The notes: generated by a model not told the origin, from the letters alone. Positions 23,023 through 31,842 are shown, numbered from the stretch's first letter. The stretch: 33,869 bases of DNA from Gammaproteobacteria bacterium (GCA_016182805.1 JACPFV010000039.1:1-33869); one strand, 5' to 3'. Program-made: numbers and translations.

Positions 23023-25674
23023 ATGCTCGGCCGCCGACCACATTTCCAATCGCTGCGGTTCTCCGGGTGGCTGCTGGTCGCGGTGCCGGCGCTGCCCGGC
23101 GTCCTGCTTGCGGCCGCCTACGCCGTTTTCGACGCCGTGCGCAGCGACACCGCGGTCACCGCGGCGGGGCTGCGCGCACTCGCCCCGGCGCTGGCGCGCG
23201 ATGCGGCGCGCCGGCTCGACTCCGCGGCGGACCTGCAGGCGCTGATGCACGAGACCCTGCGCCGGCACGGCGACCTGGGCGACATCCAGGTGCGCCGTCC
23301 GGAGGGCGAGACGCTGCACGCCGCGGCGCGAGTGGCCGGGCTCGACGGCGCGCTGGCGCGCCTGATCGCCCTGCTCGCGCCGGAACCGGAGCCGATCGTG
23401 GTGCCGCTGGGCGACCCCGGACCGGTGCTGCAACTGACGCCGCTGCCGCCGGAGCGGAACCCGCGCCTGCACGCGCGCGTCGCCGGCCTGCTGCTGGCGA
23501 TGGCGGCTGCGTTCGTGTTCACGCTGGTGCCGACCGGCTTCGCCATCGTCCGCCTGGCGCGCCGCCAGGCGCAGCTCGCGCGGGTTGCGCTCGACCTGGC
23601 CAGCGGCCGCCTCGATGCGCGCGCGCCGCGCCAGACCGGCGTCACCGACGCCCTCGCGCAGGGCATCAACCGCCTCGGCCAGCAGCTGGCGGAGACGCGC
23701 GGCCTGCTGCGCGAACAGGCCGAGCGCGACCTGCCCATGCTGCGCAACGACCTGCTGCGCAGCAACACCCGCCTGCGCGCCACCGAGGAGGCGCTGGCGC
23801 AGGCGCAGAGCACGGCGATGAACCGCGGCGAGATGCTGGCGCACATGACGCACGAGCTGCGCACGCCGCTGGCGGCAATCGTCGGCCACGCCGACCTGCT
23901 GGCCGCCGGCCCGCTGGCGCCGGAGGCGGCGGAGCACGTCGAGACGCTGCGCAAGTCGGCGCGCGGCCTGCTGGCCATGATCAACGACCTGCTGGACTGG
24001 AGCCGCATCGAGGCGGGCAAGCTCACGCTGAACTCCGGCGAGTTCGCGCTGGGCGACTGCGTCGAGGAGATCATCGAGCTGCTGGCGCCGCTGGCCTACG
24101 AGAAGGACCTGGAACTGGTCCACATCCTGTACCACGACGTGCCGAGCCACCTGGTCGGCGACGCCGGCCGGCTCAAGCAGGTGATGACCAACCTGCTGTC
24201 CAACGCAATCAAGTTCACGCAGCGCGGCGAGGTGGTGCTGCGGGTCATGAAGGAGCGCGAGGACGCGCACCGCGTGACGCTCAACATCAGCGTCGCCGAC
24301 ACCGGCATCGGCATCCCGCCGGAGATGCACAAGCGCCTGTTCGAGCCGTACCAGCAGGCCGCCGGGCAGTCGCGCGGCGGCACGGGGCTGGGGCTGGCGA
24401 TCACCCGCCGCCTGGTCGAGCGCATGGGCGGCTCGATGAGCGTGCAAAGCGTGCCGGGCCAGGGCTCGACCTTCAGCGCGGTGCTGACGCTGGCGCTGCC
24501 CGAGGTCCTGACCCCGCCGGTGCGGCTCGAAGGGCTGCGCGGCCTGCACGTCTGGCTGCACGAGCCGCACCGCACGGCGCAGCTCGCGCTGTTGCACTGC
24601 CTGGAATACTGGGGCATGAGCGTGCGCGTGCTGGACACCGCCTCCGAGCTGCTCGCGTCGATGCGCCCCGCGCCCGAGGACCGCGGGCCGGACCTCATCA
24701 TCCTCGGCCTGCGCATGCGCGACGCCGAGGACGCGGCGGTGCGCGAGATCCTGGCGGCCGGCCGCCAGCATCCGGCGCCGCTGCTGGGCCTGGTCAACTC
24801 GGTGTCGCGCTCGCAGCAGCAGGCGCTGCTCGACGCCGGCGCCTCCGCCTGCCTGCCCAAGTCGCTGCCGCGGCGCGCGCTGTACGACGCGCTCGGCGAG
24901 CTGGCGCGGCGCAAGGAGGCGGCCACCCGGGTGGTCAAGCCGCTGATGCAGCGTACCGTGCTGGTCGCCGACAACAACCTGGCCAACCGCCGCTTCATCG
25001 CCACCCTGCTGGCGACGATGGGCGCGGAGGTGATCGAGGCGCACGACGGCCTTTCCGCCGTCGCCGCCTGGCATGTGCGGCGGCCCGACTTCCTGCTGCT
25101 CGACATCCACATGCCGGGACTGGACGGGCTGGCGGTGGCGCGCGAGATCCGCACGCGCGAGGGCGCCAGCCGGCACGCCGTGATCCTGGGCATCAGCGCC
25201 CACCTGGAGGACGAGGAGCGCCGCCAGCTCGCGCTGTCCGGGATGGACGGCGAGCTGCTCAAGCCGTTCGACCAGCGCCAGCTCCTGCGCGCGCTCGGCC
25301 CCTGGCTGCAACTGTCGGCGTCGCCGCCACCCAGCGCCGTCGACCCGACCGAGCGCCTGGTGACCGACCCGCAGTTGCTGGCGCTGCTGACCGAGGAGTT
25401 GCCGGCGCAGTTGCGCGAGCTGGAAGAGGCCTACGCGCGGGCCGACGCCGACGCCGCGCGCAGCGCCGCGCACCAGGTGCACGGCACCGCCTCGTTCTAC
25501 CGCCTGCGTCCGCTCAAGCTCGCCGCGCACCGCCTGGAGCAGCACCTGGCCGAGCCGATCCCGGTCGCCCAGCACCCGCGCCTGCGCGACGACATGGCCG
25601 CGGTGCGCGGGGCGGTGATGGAAGTGCTGCGGGAGTTGCGGCAGCCGGCCGGCGGGACGGCGACGGCCGGGTGA
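23023..25674 (+). CDS. barA: BarA/GacS-type hybrid sensor histidine kinase
   Basis: 883 residues with two membrane segments (about 14-36 and 152-177) around a small periplasmic part. A HAMP-like helix (178-230) and a coiled coil lead to the dimerisation domain MLAHMTHELRTPL (phospho-His277). The ATPase domain has NLLSNAIKF, DTGIGIP and GTGLGLAI. The first receiver (about 505-630) is degenerate: Gly562 stands where the phospho-Asp should be. The second receiver (643-760) is intact (Asp694, Lys747). A C-terminal HPt domain carries His817 (SAAHQVHGTA). This is the BarA/GacS layout, and cysM beside it agrees. It phosphorylates UvrY/GacA, which drives Rsm small RNAs. The ligand is unknown. Confidence 0.95.
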   Translation: MLGRRPHFQSLRFSGWLLVAVPALPGVLLAAAYAVFDAVRSDTAVTAAGLRALAPALARDAARRLDSAADLQALMHETLRRHGDLGDIQVRRPEGETLHAAARVAGLDGALARLIALLAPEPEPIVVPLGDPGPVLQLTPLPPERNPRLHARVAGLLLAMAAAFVFTLVPTGFAIVRLARRQAQLARVALDLASGRLDARAPRQTGVTDALAQGINRLGQQLAETRGLLREQAERDLPMLRNDLLRSNTRLRATEEALAQAQSTAMNRGEMLAHMTHELRTPLAAIVGHADLLAAGPLAPEAAEHVETLRKSARGLLAMINDLLDWSRIEAGKLTLNSGEFALGDCVEEIIELLAPLAYEKDLELVHILYHDVPSHLVGDAGRLKQVMTNLLSNAIKFTQRGEVVLRVMKEREDAHRVTLNISVADTGIGIPPEMHKRLFEPYQQAAGQSRGGTGLGLAITRRLVERMGGSMSVQSVPGQGSTFSAVLTLALPEVLTPPVRLEGLRGLHVWLHEPHRTAQLALLHCLEYWGMSVRVLDTASELLASMRPAPEDRGPDLIILGLRMRDAEDAAVREILAAGRQHPAPLLGLVNSVSRSQQQALLDAGASACLPKSLPRRALYDALGELARRKEAATRVVKPLMQRTVLVADNNLANRRFIATLLATMGAEVIEAHDGLSAVAAWHVRRPDFLLLDIHMPGLDGLAVAREIRTREGASRHAVILGISAHLEDEERRQLALSGMDGELLKPFDQRQLLRALGPWLQLSASPPPSAVDPTERLVTDPQLLALLTEELPAQLRELEEAYARADADAARSAAHQVHGTASFYRLRPLKLAAHRLEQHLAEPIPVAQHPRLRDDMAAVRGAVMEVLRELRQPAGGTATAG

Positions 25675-25690
25675 CGCTCGCGGGGACGAT

Positions 25691-26740
25691 TCAGCCTTGC
25701 GCCGCCGCCTGCGGGGGCTGCGGCCGCGACGCCAGGCTCGCCTGCAGCAGGGTGCTGATGCGCGCCGGCACGTCCTTCTCCACCTCGGTGATCGCCACCT
25801 CGATGGCATTGGCGAAGGCGACCGCGTCGGCGCTGCCGTGGCTCTTGATGACGGTGCCCTGCAGGCCCAGGAAGCTGGCGCCGTTGTAGCGCCGCGGGTC
25901 GATGCGCTTGCCCAGGCCGGACAGCGCCGGGTAGGCGGCCACCGCCGCCAGGCGATGCAGCCAGTTGCGCGTGAACTCTTCCTGCATGAAGCGGCGGATC
26001 ATCTTGGCCACGCCCTCGCCGGTCTTCAGCGCGACGTTGCCGACGAAGCCGTCGCAGACCACCACGTCGACGTCGTCCAGGAAGATGCCGTCGCCCTCGA
26101 CGAAGCCGATGTAGTCGATCGACGAGCCCTGCAGCAGCGCGGCCGCCTGCTTGATCGTCTCGTTGCCCTTGATTTCCTCCTCGCCGATGTTGAGCAGGCC
26201 GACCTTGGGCGAGGCGATGCCGTGCACGGCGGTGGCCAGCGCCGCACCCATCACCGCGAACTGGAACAGCTGCTCGGCGTTGCACTCGGCGTTGGCGCCG
26301 AGATCGAGCATGTGCGTGTGGCCGTAGATGGAGGGGATGGCGGAAATGATCGCCGGGCGGTCGATGCCGGGCAGCGTCTTGAGCACGAAACGCGCCATCG
26401 CCATCAGCGCGCCGGTGTTGCCGGCGGACACGGCGGCCTGCGCCCGGCCTTCCTTGACCAGGTTGATCGCCACCCGCATGGACGAGTCGCGCTTGCCGCG
26501 CAGCGCCTTGGACGGCTGCTCGTGCATCTCGACCACTTCGCTGGCGTGCTGCACCGCGAGCCGCTCGTACGGGGCGGCCTTGCGCTCGGCCAGCGCGCGC
26601 AGCAGCGTCGGCTCGTCGCCGACCAGCACCAGCTTGAGCGCCGGATGCCGCGCCAGCACGGAAAGAGCGGCGTCCACGGCCACCGGGTGGCCGTGATCGC
26701 CGCTCATCGCGTCGATCGAAAGAGTAACCGGACCGCTCAA
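25691..26740 (-). CDS. plsX: phosphate acyltransferase PlsX
   Basis: 349 residues from ATG 26740. Family segments are clear: LSIDAMSGDHGHP at the start, AAVSAGNTGALMAMA, DLGANAECNAEQLFQFA, KVGLLNIGEEEIKGNE and VCDGFVGNVALKTGEG. PlsX converts acyl-ACP to acyl-phosphate for PlsY in phospholipid synthesis, at the cytoplasmic membrane surface. It follows rpmF by 25 bases, as in most gammaproteobacteria. The usual next gene fabH is missing; instead the kinase gene converges, 16 bases away. Confidence 0.97.
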   Translation of the reverse strand: MSGPVTLSIDAMSGDHGHPVAVDAALSVLARHPALKLVLVGDEPTLLRALAERKAAPYERLAVQHASEVVEMHEQPSKALRGKRDSSMRVAINLVKEGRAQAAVSAGNTGALMAMARFVLKTLPGIDRPAIISAIPSIYGHTHMLDLGANAECNAEQLFQFAVMGAALATAVHGIASPKVGLLNIGEEEIKGNETIKQAAALLQGSSIDYIGFVEGDGIFLDDVDVVVCDGFVGNVALKTGEGVAKMIRRFMQEEFTRNWLHRLAAVAAYPALSGLGKRIDPRRYNGASFLGLQGTVIKSHGSADAVAFANAIEVAITEVEKDVPARISTLLQASLASRPQPPQAAAQG

Positions 26741-26765
26741 GGCGAGTTCCCGGTCGCGCCGAAAC

Positions 26766-26966
26766 TCAGCCTTCGGCGTCGGGCGTTGCCGCCGTGGCGG
26801 TGTCGATCACCTTCTTGCCGCGGTAGTAGCCGTCCGCCGTGACGTGGTGGCGGCGGTGCGTCTCGCCCGAGGTCGGGTCCACCGACAGCGCCGGGTTGGA
26901 CAGCGCATCGTGCGAGCGGCGATGGCCGCGGAAGGAACGGGACTTCTTCGATTTCTGGACTGCCAT
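26766..26966 (-). CDS. rpmF: 50S ribosomal protein L32
   Basis: 66 residues. It starts [20 protein letters not shown] and continues [26 protein letters not shown], the standard bacterial L32. It is a basic protein of the large subunit near the exit side. The gene lies 53 bases behind yceD and 25 before plsX, the conserved yceD-rpmF-plsX unit that joins ribosome and lipid synthesis. The zinc-binding cysteines of some L32 forms are absent, so this is the cysteine-free type. Confidence 0.97.
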   Translation of the reverse strand: MAVQKSKKSRSFRGHRRSHDALSNPALSVDPTSGETHRRHHVTADGYYRGKKVIDTATAATPDAEG

Positions 26967-27019
26967 TGCAAAACTCCGTCGGGCACTGATCCCGATACAA
27001 GCTGAAAACCGCTACCGCG

Positions 27020-27526
27020 CTACGTCTTCTTGCCGAGCTTCAAGTCCTTCAACGCCGCGAACGGGTTCGGCCGCGGGTCCGCGCGCTCCGGCTCCGGGGC
27101 GCTGCGCACCGCATTTTCGCACGAGGGGCAGCGCGGCAGCATCGGCAGGGCCAGCAGCACCTCGTCCTCGACGATCTCGTGCAAGGGCAGCCAGTCGTCC
27201 TGCACCCGGTACGGCTCGCATTCGTTCATCAGCCGGGCCTCTTCCTCGTCCGTCGCCACCAGGCGCAGGGCCGCGCGGCGATCCAGCGTCCAGCCGAACG
27301 GCGTCATGCAGCGCTGGCACAGCAGCCTCAGCTCCGCCGCGGCGTGCAGATCCAGCACCGGGTGCCCCAGGCTGTCGTGCGCGCCGGCAAGCTCGACGCG
27401 CAAATCGCCCGCCGCGTCCGCCAGCGCCTCGCGCAGGCGGGAAAACCCGGCCAGCGGCAAGGTGCCGGAGTGGCGTTCGCCATGGGCCACCGCCAGCGAC
27501 GCGCGGATTCTCTGGGGGATGCTCAT
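27020..27526 (-). CDS. yceD: YceD family (DUF177) protein, 23S rRNA accumulation factor
   Basis: 168 residues from ATG 27526. Two cysteine pairs, Cys70/Cys73 in LLCQRCMTPF and Cys133/Cys136 in PRCPSCEN, mark this family and probably bind zinc. The acidic middle (ATDEEEARLMNECEPY) and LHEIVEDEVLLALP are also typical. Relatives are needed for normal 23S rRNA levels in plants and bacteria; the molecular activity is unknown. It leads the yceD-rpmF-plsX unit and is divergent from maf by 64 bases. Confidence 0.95.
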   Translation of the reverse strand: MSIPQRIRASLAVAHGERHSGTLPLAGFSRLREALADAAGDLRVELAGAHDSLGHPVLDLHAAAELRLLCQRCMTPFGWTLDRRAALRLVATDEEEARLMNECEPYRVQDDWLPLHEIVEDEVLLALPMLPRCPSCENAVRSAPEPERADPRPNPFAALKDLKLGKKT

Positions 27527-27590
27527 GGCGGGCAGATCTTGAAGGGCGCGGATGATAGAGTTCGCGGCCGGCAAAGTCAAAGAAAATCCG

Positions 27591-28202
27591 ATGGTTTCAG
27601 CAACATTTCCCGCCCCGTCCGCGGACCGCCCGCTGCTCCTGGCCTCCGGCTCGCGCTACCGTGCCGAGCTGCTGCGCCGGCTGCACCTGCCGTTCGAGGC
27701 GATCACGGCCGACGTCGACGAAGCGCCGCGGCCGGGCGAGGCTCCGGCCGCCCTGGCGCAACGCCTGGCGGCGGCCAAGGCGCAGGCCGTCGCCGCGCGG
27801 CACCCAGGTCGCTGGGTGATCGGGTCGGACCAGGTTGCCGCCGCCGGCCTGCGCTTGCTGGGCAAACCGGGCACACGCGAGCGCGCAGTCGAGCAATTGC
27901 GCCTGCTGTCCGGCCGCCGCGCGCAGTTCGTCACGGCCGTCGCCCTCGTCGCCGGCATCGACCAGCCGCCGCGCACCGCCCTGGATACCACCGTGGTGCG
28001 CTTCCGCGGCCTGACCGACGCCGAGATCGGCCGCTACCTGGACGCCGAGCCGGCGCTGGATTGCGCCGGCAGCTTCAAGTGCGAAGGGCTGGGCATCACG
28101 CTGTTCGAAGCGATCGAGACGCGCGACCCCACCGCGCTGGTGGGGCTGCCGTTGATCGCCCTGCGGCAACTGCTAGCGGACGCCGGCTGTCCCCTGCCCT
28201 GA
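27591..28202 (+). CDS. Maf-family nucleotide pyrophosphatase, YceF subgroup
   Basis: 203 residues from ATG 27591. The Maf signature is LLLASGSRYRAELL near the start, and WVIGSDQVAAAG (Asp80) plus LGKPGTRERAVEQL mark the YceF type, which prefers 7-methyl-GTP, rather than the dTTP/UTP type. CAGSFKCEGLGITLF and the late GLPLIALRQLL complete the pattern. It acts in the cytoplasm to clear modified nucleotides. The divergent placement against yceD is the same as in E. coli. The 3' end overlaps the end of the convergent LTA-synthase-like gene by 30 bases. Confidence 0.94.
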   Translation: MVSATFPAPSADRPLLLASGSRYRAELLRRLHLPFEAITADVDEAPRPGEAPAALAQRLAAAKAQAVAARHPGRWVIGSDQVAAAGLRLLGKPGTRERAVEQLRLLSGRRAQFVTAVALVAGIDQPPRTALDTTVVRFRGLTDAEIGRYLDAEPALDCAGSFKCEGLGITLFEAIETRDPTALVGLPLIALRQLLADAGCPLP

Positions 28203-29966
28203 CGCCGGGGTCTCCGCCAGCCGGTAGAGCCGGCGCCGGTAGCTTTCCGACGCCCACAGCGCGTGCGCCAGGCCGTCGCGGGTCAGCTCGGGGTCGGCGG
28301 CGACCGGGTGCAGGCGGTCCGACTCGTCCACGGCGAAGGTCTGCGCCGGCCGCGAGGGACAGTGCACCACCATGCGGTCGCCGACCCGGAAGCCGTGGTT
28401 CAGGTCGTACTGCATGACCGCGCGGCCCGGGTCCTGCGCCGGCAGCGCCAGCAGGTCGCGGCCGACCATGGGGTGCTCGGCGCGCAGGCCGATCAGGCGC
28501 AGCAGCGTGGGTCCGAGGTCCACCTGACTGGCAAGCCGCGCCTCGCGCCGGACCGGCACACCCGGCCCCAGGATCAGGCCGGGGATGCGGAAGCGCTGCG
28601 CCGGCACGAAATCGGCGCCGAACACGCGCGCGTCGTGGTCGCCCACGATCAGGAACACGGTGTCGGCGTAGTACGCTTCCTTTTGCGCCAGCTCGAACAG
28701 GCGGCCCAGCGCATAGTCGGCGTACTTGATCGCGTTGTGACGGGTGTTGGCCGGCTGCTCGTACAGCTCGATGCGCCCGTCGGGGAACTCGAACGGGTCG
28801 TGGTTGGAGGTGCTCAGCATCAGCGCGAAGAACGGCCGGTCGCCGTGGGCGCGGAACACCTCGTTGGCCTTCTCGACCCAGTCCTCGTCCGACACGCCCC
28901 AGGTGCCGCGGAAGCGCGGGCTGGAAAAATGCTCCTCCTCGATCACGCGGTCGAAGCCGTTGCCCAGGCAGAACGCGCGCATATTGTCGAAGTTGGCGAC
29001 GCCGCCGTAGATATAGTCCGTGGCGTAGCCGTGGCGCTGGAGCAGGCTGGCCAGCGTGAAGAAGCCGCCCTGCGCCTCCGGCAGCTTGAGCACCGCCGGC
29101 GCCGGCGTGGGCAGAAAGCCCGCCAGCACCGCCTCGATGCCGCGCGCGGTGCGCGTGCCCGTGGCGTAGAGCCGGGTGAAATACAGGCCTTCCCGCGCCA
29201 GGCGGTCCAGGTTGGGCGTCAGCGGCAGGCCGCCGAGGCTGCCGACGAAGCCGGCGCCCAGGCTTTCCTGCAACACGATGACCAGGTTGAGCGGCCGGCT
29301 GCGCGCCGCGACGTCCTGGCGATGCAGCGTCGGGATCTCGCCCTGGGTGTATGCCTCTTGCGGGACGCCGGAGTACTTGCGCACGCGCGCGACGATCTCC
29401 GCCCAGTCCATGCGGCCGTACAGCCGCGTCGGGTCGACTTCCTGGCTCTGGCTGTACGCGGCGTACAGCATGGAAAAGCTCGAGTTCAGCGCCAGCTCGT
29501 TGGCCAGGCGGCTGCCGCTGAAGCTGGCGGTGCTGATGTTGGCGGCGCGATGCCCAAACGAGGACCGCGCGCCGATGAACACCAGCGCCAGCACCAGCGG
29601 CAGCACCAGCAGGCGCCGCGGCCAGCCCCACGTCCGCTCCCCGTCCAGGGCGGTGCGCAGGCGGCGCCACAGCATCCAGCCGATCGCCGCGGTCAGCGCC
29701 CCGCCCCCCAGCAGGGCGGCGCGGTGGCTGGCCCACAGCATCCCGAACACTTCCCGCGGGTACAAGAGGTACTCGAAAAACAGGCAATTGGGCCGCTGGT
29801 CGTACTCGGCCAGGAACGCCGGCGTGGCCAGCTCCATCAGCACCAGCAGGAAGCCGGCCGCGGCGAGCAGCAAGGCGGTGGCGGCGCGCGCCAGCCGCTC
29901 GCCGGGCAGCAGCAGGCGCGCGAGGACCGGCACGGCCAGCAGGTAGCAGAGCAGCACCGTGTCCAT
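28173..29966 (-). CDS. LTA-synthase-type membrane phospho-transferase or sulfatase-fold protein, 5' end doubtful
   Basis: 597 residues from ATG 29966. Several N-terminal membrane helices (to about residue 133) are followed by an alkaline-phosphatase-fold domain: VLQESLGAGF (metal ligand Glu234), GTRTARG (candidate catalytic Thr271/Thr273), STSNHDPF (385-392) and VGDHDAR (Asp443, His444). This is the LtaS/OpgB/Sulfatase family, which moves phosphoglycerol or phosphoethanolamine onto envelope glycans or lipids. The exact product is unknown. The in-frame sequence just upstream (RRLFLVGLR) looks like family coding sequence but has no start. A single-base change in the CCCC run at 29995-29998 would join it to ATG 30042, so the true protein may be longer. 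Confidence 0.86.
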   Translation of the reverse strand: MDTVLLCYLLAVPVLARLLLPGERLARAATALLLAAAGFLLVLMELATPAFLAEYDQRPNCLFFEYLLYPREVFGMLWASHRAALLGGGALTAAIGWMLWRRLRTALDGERTWGWPRRLLVLPLVLALVFIGARSSFGHRAANISTASFSGSRLANELALNSSFSMLYAAYSQSQEVDPTRLYGRMDWAEIVARVRKYSGVPQEAYTQGEIPTLHRQDVAARSRPLNLVIVLQESLGAGFVGSLGGLPLTPNLDRLAREGLYFTRLYATGTRTARGIEAVLAGFLPTPAPAVLKLPEAQGGFFTLASLLQRHGYATDYIYGGVANFDNMRAFCLGNGFDRVIEEEHFSSPRFRGTWGVSDEDWVEKANEVFRAHGDRPFFALMLSTSNHDPFEFPDGRIELYEQPANTRHNAIKYADYALGRLFELAQKEAYYADTVFLIVGDHDARVFGADFVPAQRFRIPGLILGPGVPVRREARLASQVDLGPTLLRLIGLRAEHPMVGRDLLALPAQDPGRAVMQYDLNHGFRVGDRMVVHCPSRPAQTFAVDESDRLHPVAADPELTRDGLAHALWASESYRRRLYRLAETPASGQGTAGVR

Positions 29967-30042
29967 GCGCAGGCCGACGAGGAACAGCCGACGGCCCCAG
30001 GCGTCGGCGCAGCGCAGATGCGGGTGCGATCGGATCGTTCAT

Positions 30043-30150
30043 TGCGATTCGGTTATTGGCGCGGACGGACGAGGACCCGTTTCCCGCACCGCAGGACGTA
30101 TGGCGGAGACGATAGCAGCCGGAAGCGCCTCCCGGAATGAGCTTTTTTCC
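30043..30150. other. short gap between the HAD phosphatase gene and the LTA-synthase-like gene
   Basis: About 108 bases. On the minus strand it follows the stop of the phosphatase gene (30151) and leads to the likely real start of the LTA-synthase-like gene at 30042. I see no clear promoter, terminator or small gene. Confidence 0.5.
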
Positions 30151-30804
30151 CTACTGGTCCAGCCAGGCCGGCAGGTCGCGCACCGTCTCGATCAGCGCAA
30201 GCGCGCCGGCTTGCAGCAGGCGGCCGGGCTCGTGCACGCCGCAGGCGACGCCCAGGGCCGGCATGCCGATGGCCGCCGCCATATGCACGTCGTACTCGGT
30301 GTCGCCGACCATCAGGGTGCGCTCCGCCGGCACTTCCAGCTCGTGCAGCAGCTCACGCAGCATGAGCGGGTCGGGCTTGGACGCGGTCTCGTCCGCGCAG
30401 CGGCTGGAGGCGAACAGCGGGCGCAGGACTTGATGGTGCTCCAGCGCCCGGTCGAGGCCCTTGCGCGACTTGCCGGTCGCCACCGCCAGCCGGTAGCCCC
30501 GGGCCTGAAGCCCGGCCAAGGCCTCCGTGACGCCGGGGAACAACGGCGCCTCCTTCACCCCCTGCGCCACGAAACGGGCGACGTAGCCGCGATAGAGCGG
30601 CGTCAGTTCCTCCAGGCTGAACTCGGGAAACAGCCGCTGCAGGACGTCGTTGAGGCCCAGCCCGATCAGCTCCTTGATTTGCCCGCCTGTGCGCGGCGGC
30701 AGGTTCAGGTCGGCAATGGCCGCCTGCATGGTGGAGACGATCTGCGCCTCGGAGTCGACCAGGGTGCCATCCCAGTCGAAAATCAGCAGCTCGTACGGGA
30801 TCAC
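30151..30804 (-). CDS. HAD-IA hydrolase, phosphoglycolate-phosphatase-like
   Basis: 217 residues from GTG 30804; GTGA overlaps the rluC stop. Motif I is LLIFDWDGTLVDSEAQ with Asp10 and Asp12, motif II is VATGKSRKGLDRAL, motif III is the Lys in SKPDPLMLREL and motif IV is MVGDTEYDVHMAAAIG. The cap lies between motifs I and II. The Gph/PGP branch is suggested by DGTLVDS and by the position behind rluC, where proteobacteria commonly encode such a HAD. Substrate identity is not certain: phosphoglycolate, other sugar phosphates or nucleotides are possible. Confidence 0.92.
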   Translation of the reverse strand: MIPYELLIFDWDGTLVDSEAQIVSTMQAAIADLNLPPRTGGQIKELIGLGLNDVLQRLFPEFSLEELTPLYRGYVARFVAQGVKEAPLFPGVTEALAGLQARGYRLAVATGKSRKGLDRALEHHQVLRPLFASSRCADETASKPDPLMLRELLHELEVPAERTLMVGDTEYDVHMAAAIGMPALGVACGVHEPGRLLQAGALALIETVRDLPAWLDQ

Positions 30805-31748
30805 GACCTCTGGCCCAATCGCTTCAGAAACTCCTCCAATTCCGGCGCCAGCGGCGCTTGCAGCTTCAGGTCGGGGAATTCGTCGGTCGCCGGCAGCCGC
30901 AGGCTGAAGGCGTGCAGAAACATGCGTTTGAGGCCGAGCTGGCGCATCCGGTCCTGCGTCTCGCCGAAGCCGTACTTGCGGTCGCCCGCGACAGGATGTT
31001 CCAGCGCCAGGGCATGCACGCGGATTTGGTGCATGCGGCCGGAATAGATGTCCACCTCGCACAGCGTCGCGTCCGCGAAACGCCTGGTCGGCACAAAGCG
31101 GCTGTGCGCCGGCTTGCCGTCCTCGCCCAGTTCGACCAGGCGCTCGCCGCCGCGGATGCGGTTCTTGACCAGGGCCGCGTCCACGTCCCTGGCCCCGCCC
31201 TCCCAGCGCCCGCACAGCAGCGCCAGGTAGCGCTTCTGCGCCCGCCCCTCGCGGAATGCCGCCTGCGCCCGCAGCATCGCCGGCCGCGTCTTGGCGAACA
31301 GCAGCAGGCCGCTGGTGTCGCGATCAAGCCGGTGGCACAAGGGGAGAAATTCGTGGTCGCCGGCGAACTTCATCGCCTCCGCCGCGCCGAACGGCACGCC
31401 GCTGCCGCCATGCGAGGCCAGGCCCGCCGGCTTGTTCAGGATCAGGTAGTGCTCGTCCTCGAACAGGACCGCCGAGCGCAGGCGGGCCAGCATGGCGTCC
31501 GGCGGGCGCGGCGCCTCGTCCTTCTCGGCCGTCCGCACCGGTGGGATGCGCACCTTCTCGCCCTCCGCCAAACGGCGGTCGGGCTTGGCGCGGCCGGCGT
31601 CGACCCGCACCTGGCCGGAGCGGATCAGGCGGTACACCGCCGACTTGGGCACCCCGTCGAGGTGCTTCAGCAGGAAGTTGTCCAGCCGCTGGCCGTCGTC
31701 GTGGCTTTTTACGACTACATACCGCACTTGCGGCTTGAGTTGTGTCAC
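30801..31748 (-). CDS. rluC: 23S rRNA pseudouridine synthase RluC
   Basis: 315 residues from GTG 31748 (no in-frame ATG upstream). An S4 RNA-binding domain comes first (RLDNFLLKHLDGVPKSAVYRL within residues 21-41). The catalytic domain has LNKPAGLASHGG and CHRLDRDTSG with Asp142, and ends SGRMHQIRVHALALEHPVAGD. RluC makes pseudouridine at positions 955, 2504 and 2580 of 23S rRNA in E. coli. Divergence from rne is the same as in E. coli and supports RluC over RluD. The stop overlaps the phosphatase GTG. Confidence 0.94.
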   Translation of the reverse strand: MTQLKPQVRYVVVKSHDDGQRLDNFLLKHLDGVPKSAVYRLIRSGQVRVDAGRAKPDRRLAEGEKVRIPPVRTAEKDEAPRPPDAMLARLRSAVLFEDEHYLILNKPAGLASHGGSGVPFGAAEAMKFAGDHEFLPLCHRLDRDTSGLLLFAKTRPAMLRAQAAFREGRAQKRYLALLCGRWEGGARDVDAALVKNRIRGGERLVELGEDGKPAHSRFVPTRRFADATLCEVDIYSGRMHQIRVHALALEHPVAGDRKYGFGETQDRMRQLGLKRMFLHAFSLRLPATDEFPDLKLQAPLAPELEEFLKRLGQRS

Positions 31749-31763
31749 AATGTCTGCGCTCAG

Positions 31764-31842
31764 GGCTAAAAACGAAGCCCGGAGAAATGCTTACGGCAGG
31801 TTCTTGACCCGCCGTGGCACCCCCGGGACCGGACGCAAGCAT
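31764..31842 (+). promoter_or_regulatory. structured 5' leader of rne
   Basis: Several complementary segments lie in the 280-base gap before rne. GGGCT (31764-31768) pairs with AGCCC (31776-31780). ACGGCAGG (31793-31800) pairs with CCCGCCGT (31808-31815) with one mismatch. ATGCTTACG (31787-31795) pairs with CGCAAGCAT (31834-31842) with one mismatch, and overlaps the second pairing by three bases. RNase E messages carry structured leaders that the enzyme itself cuts in E. coli, and other proteobacteria have their own leader motifs. Assignment to a known RNA family was not possible. Confidence 0.45.

Noticed and set aside
22969-25809. A 946-codon minus-strand frame opposite the BarA/GacS gene
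   Set aside because: The plus-strand kinase has all its motifs in order; the opposite frame shows none.
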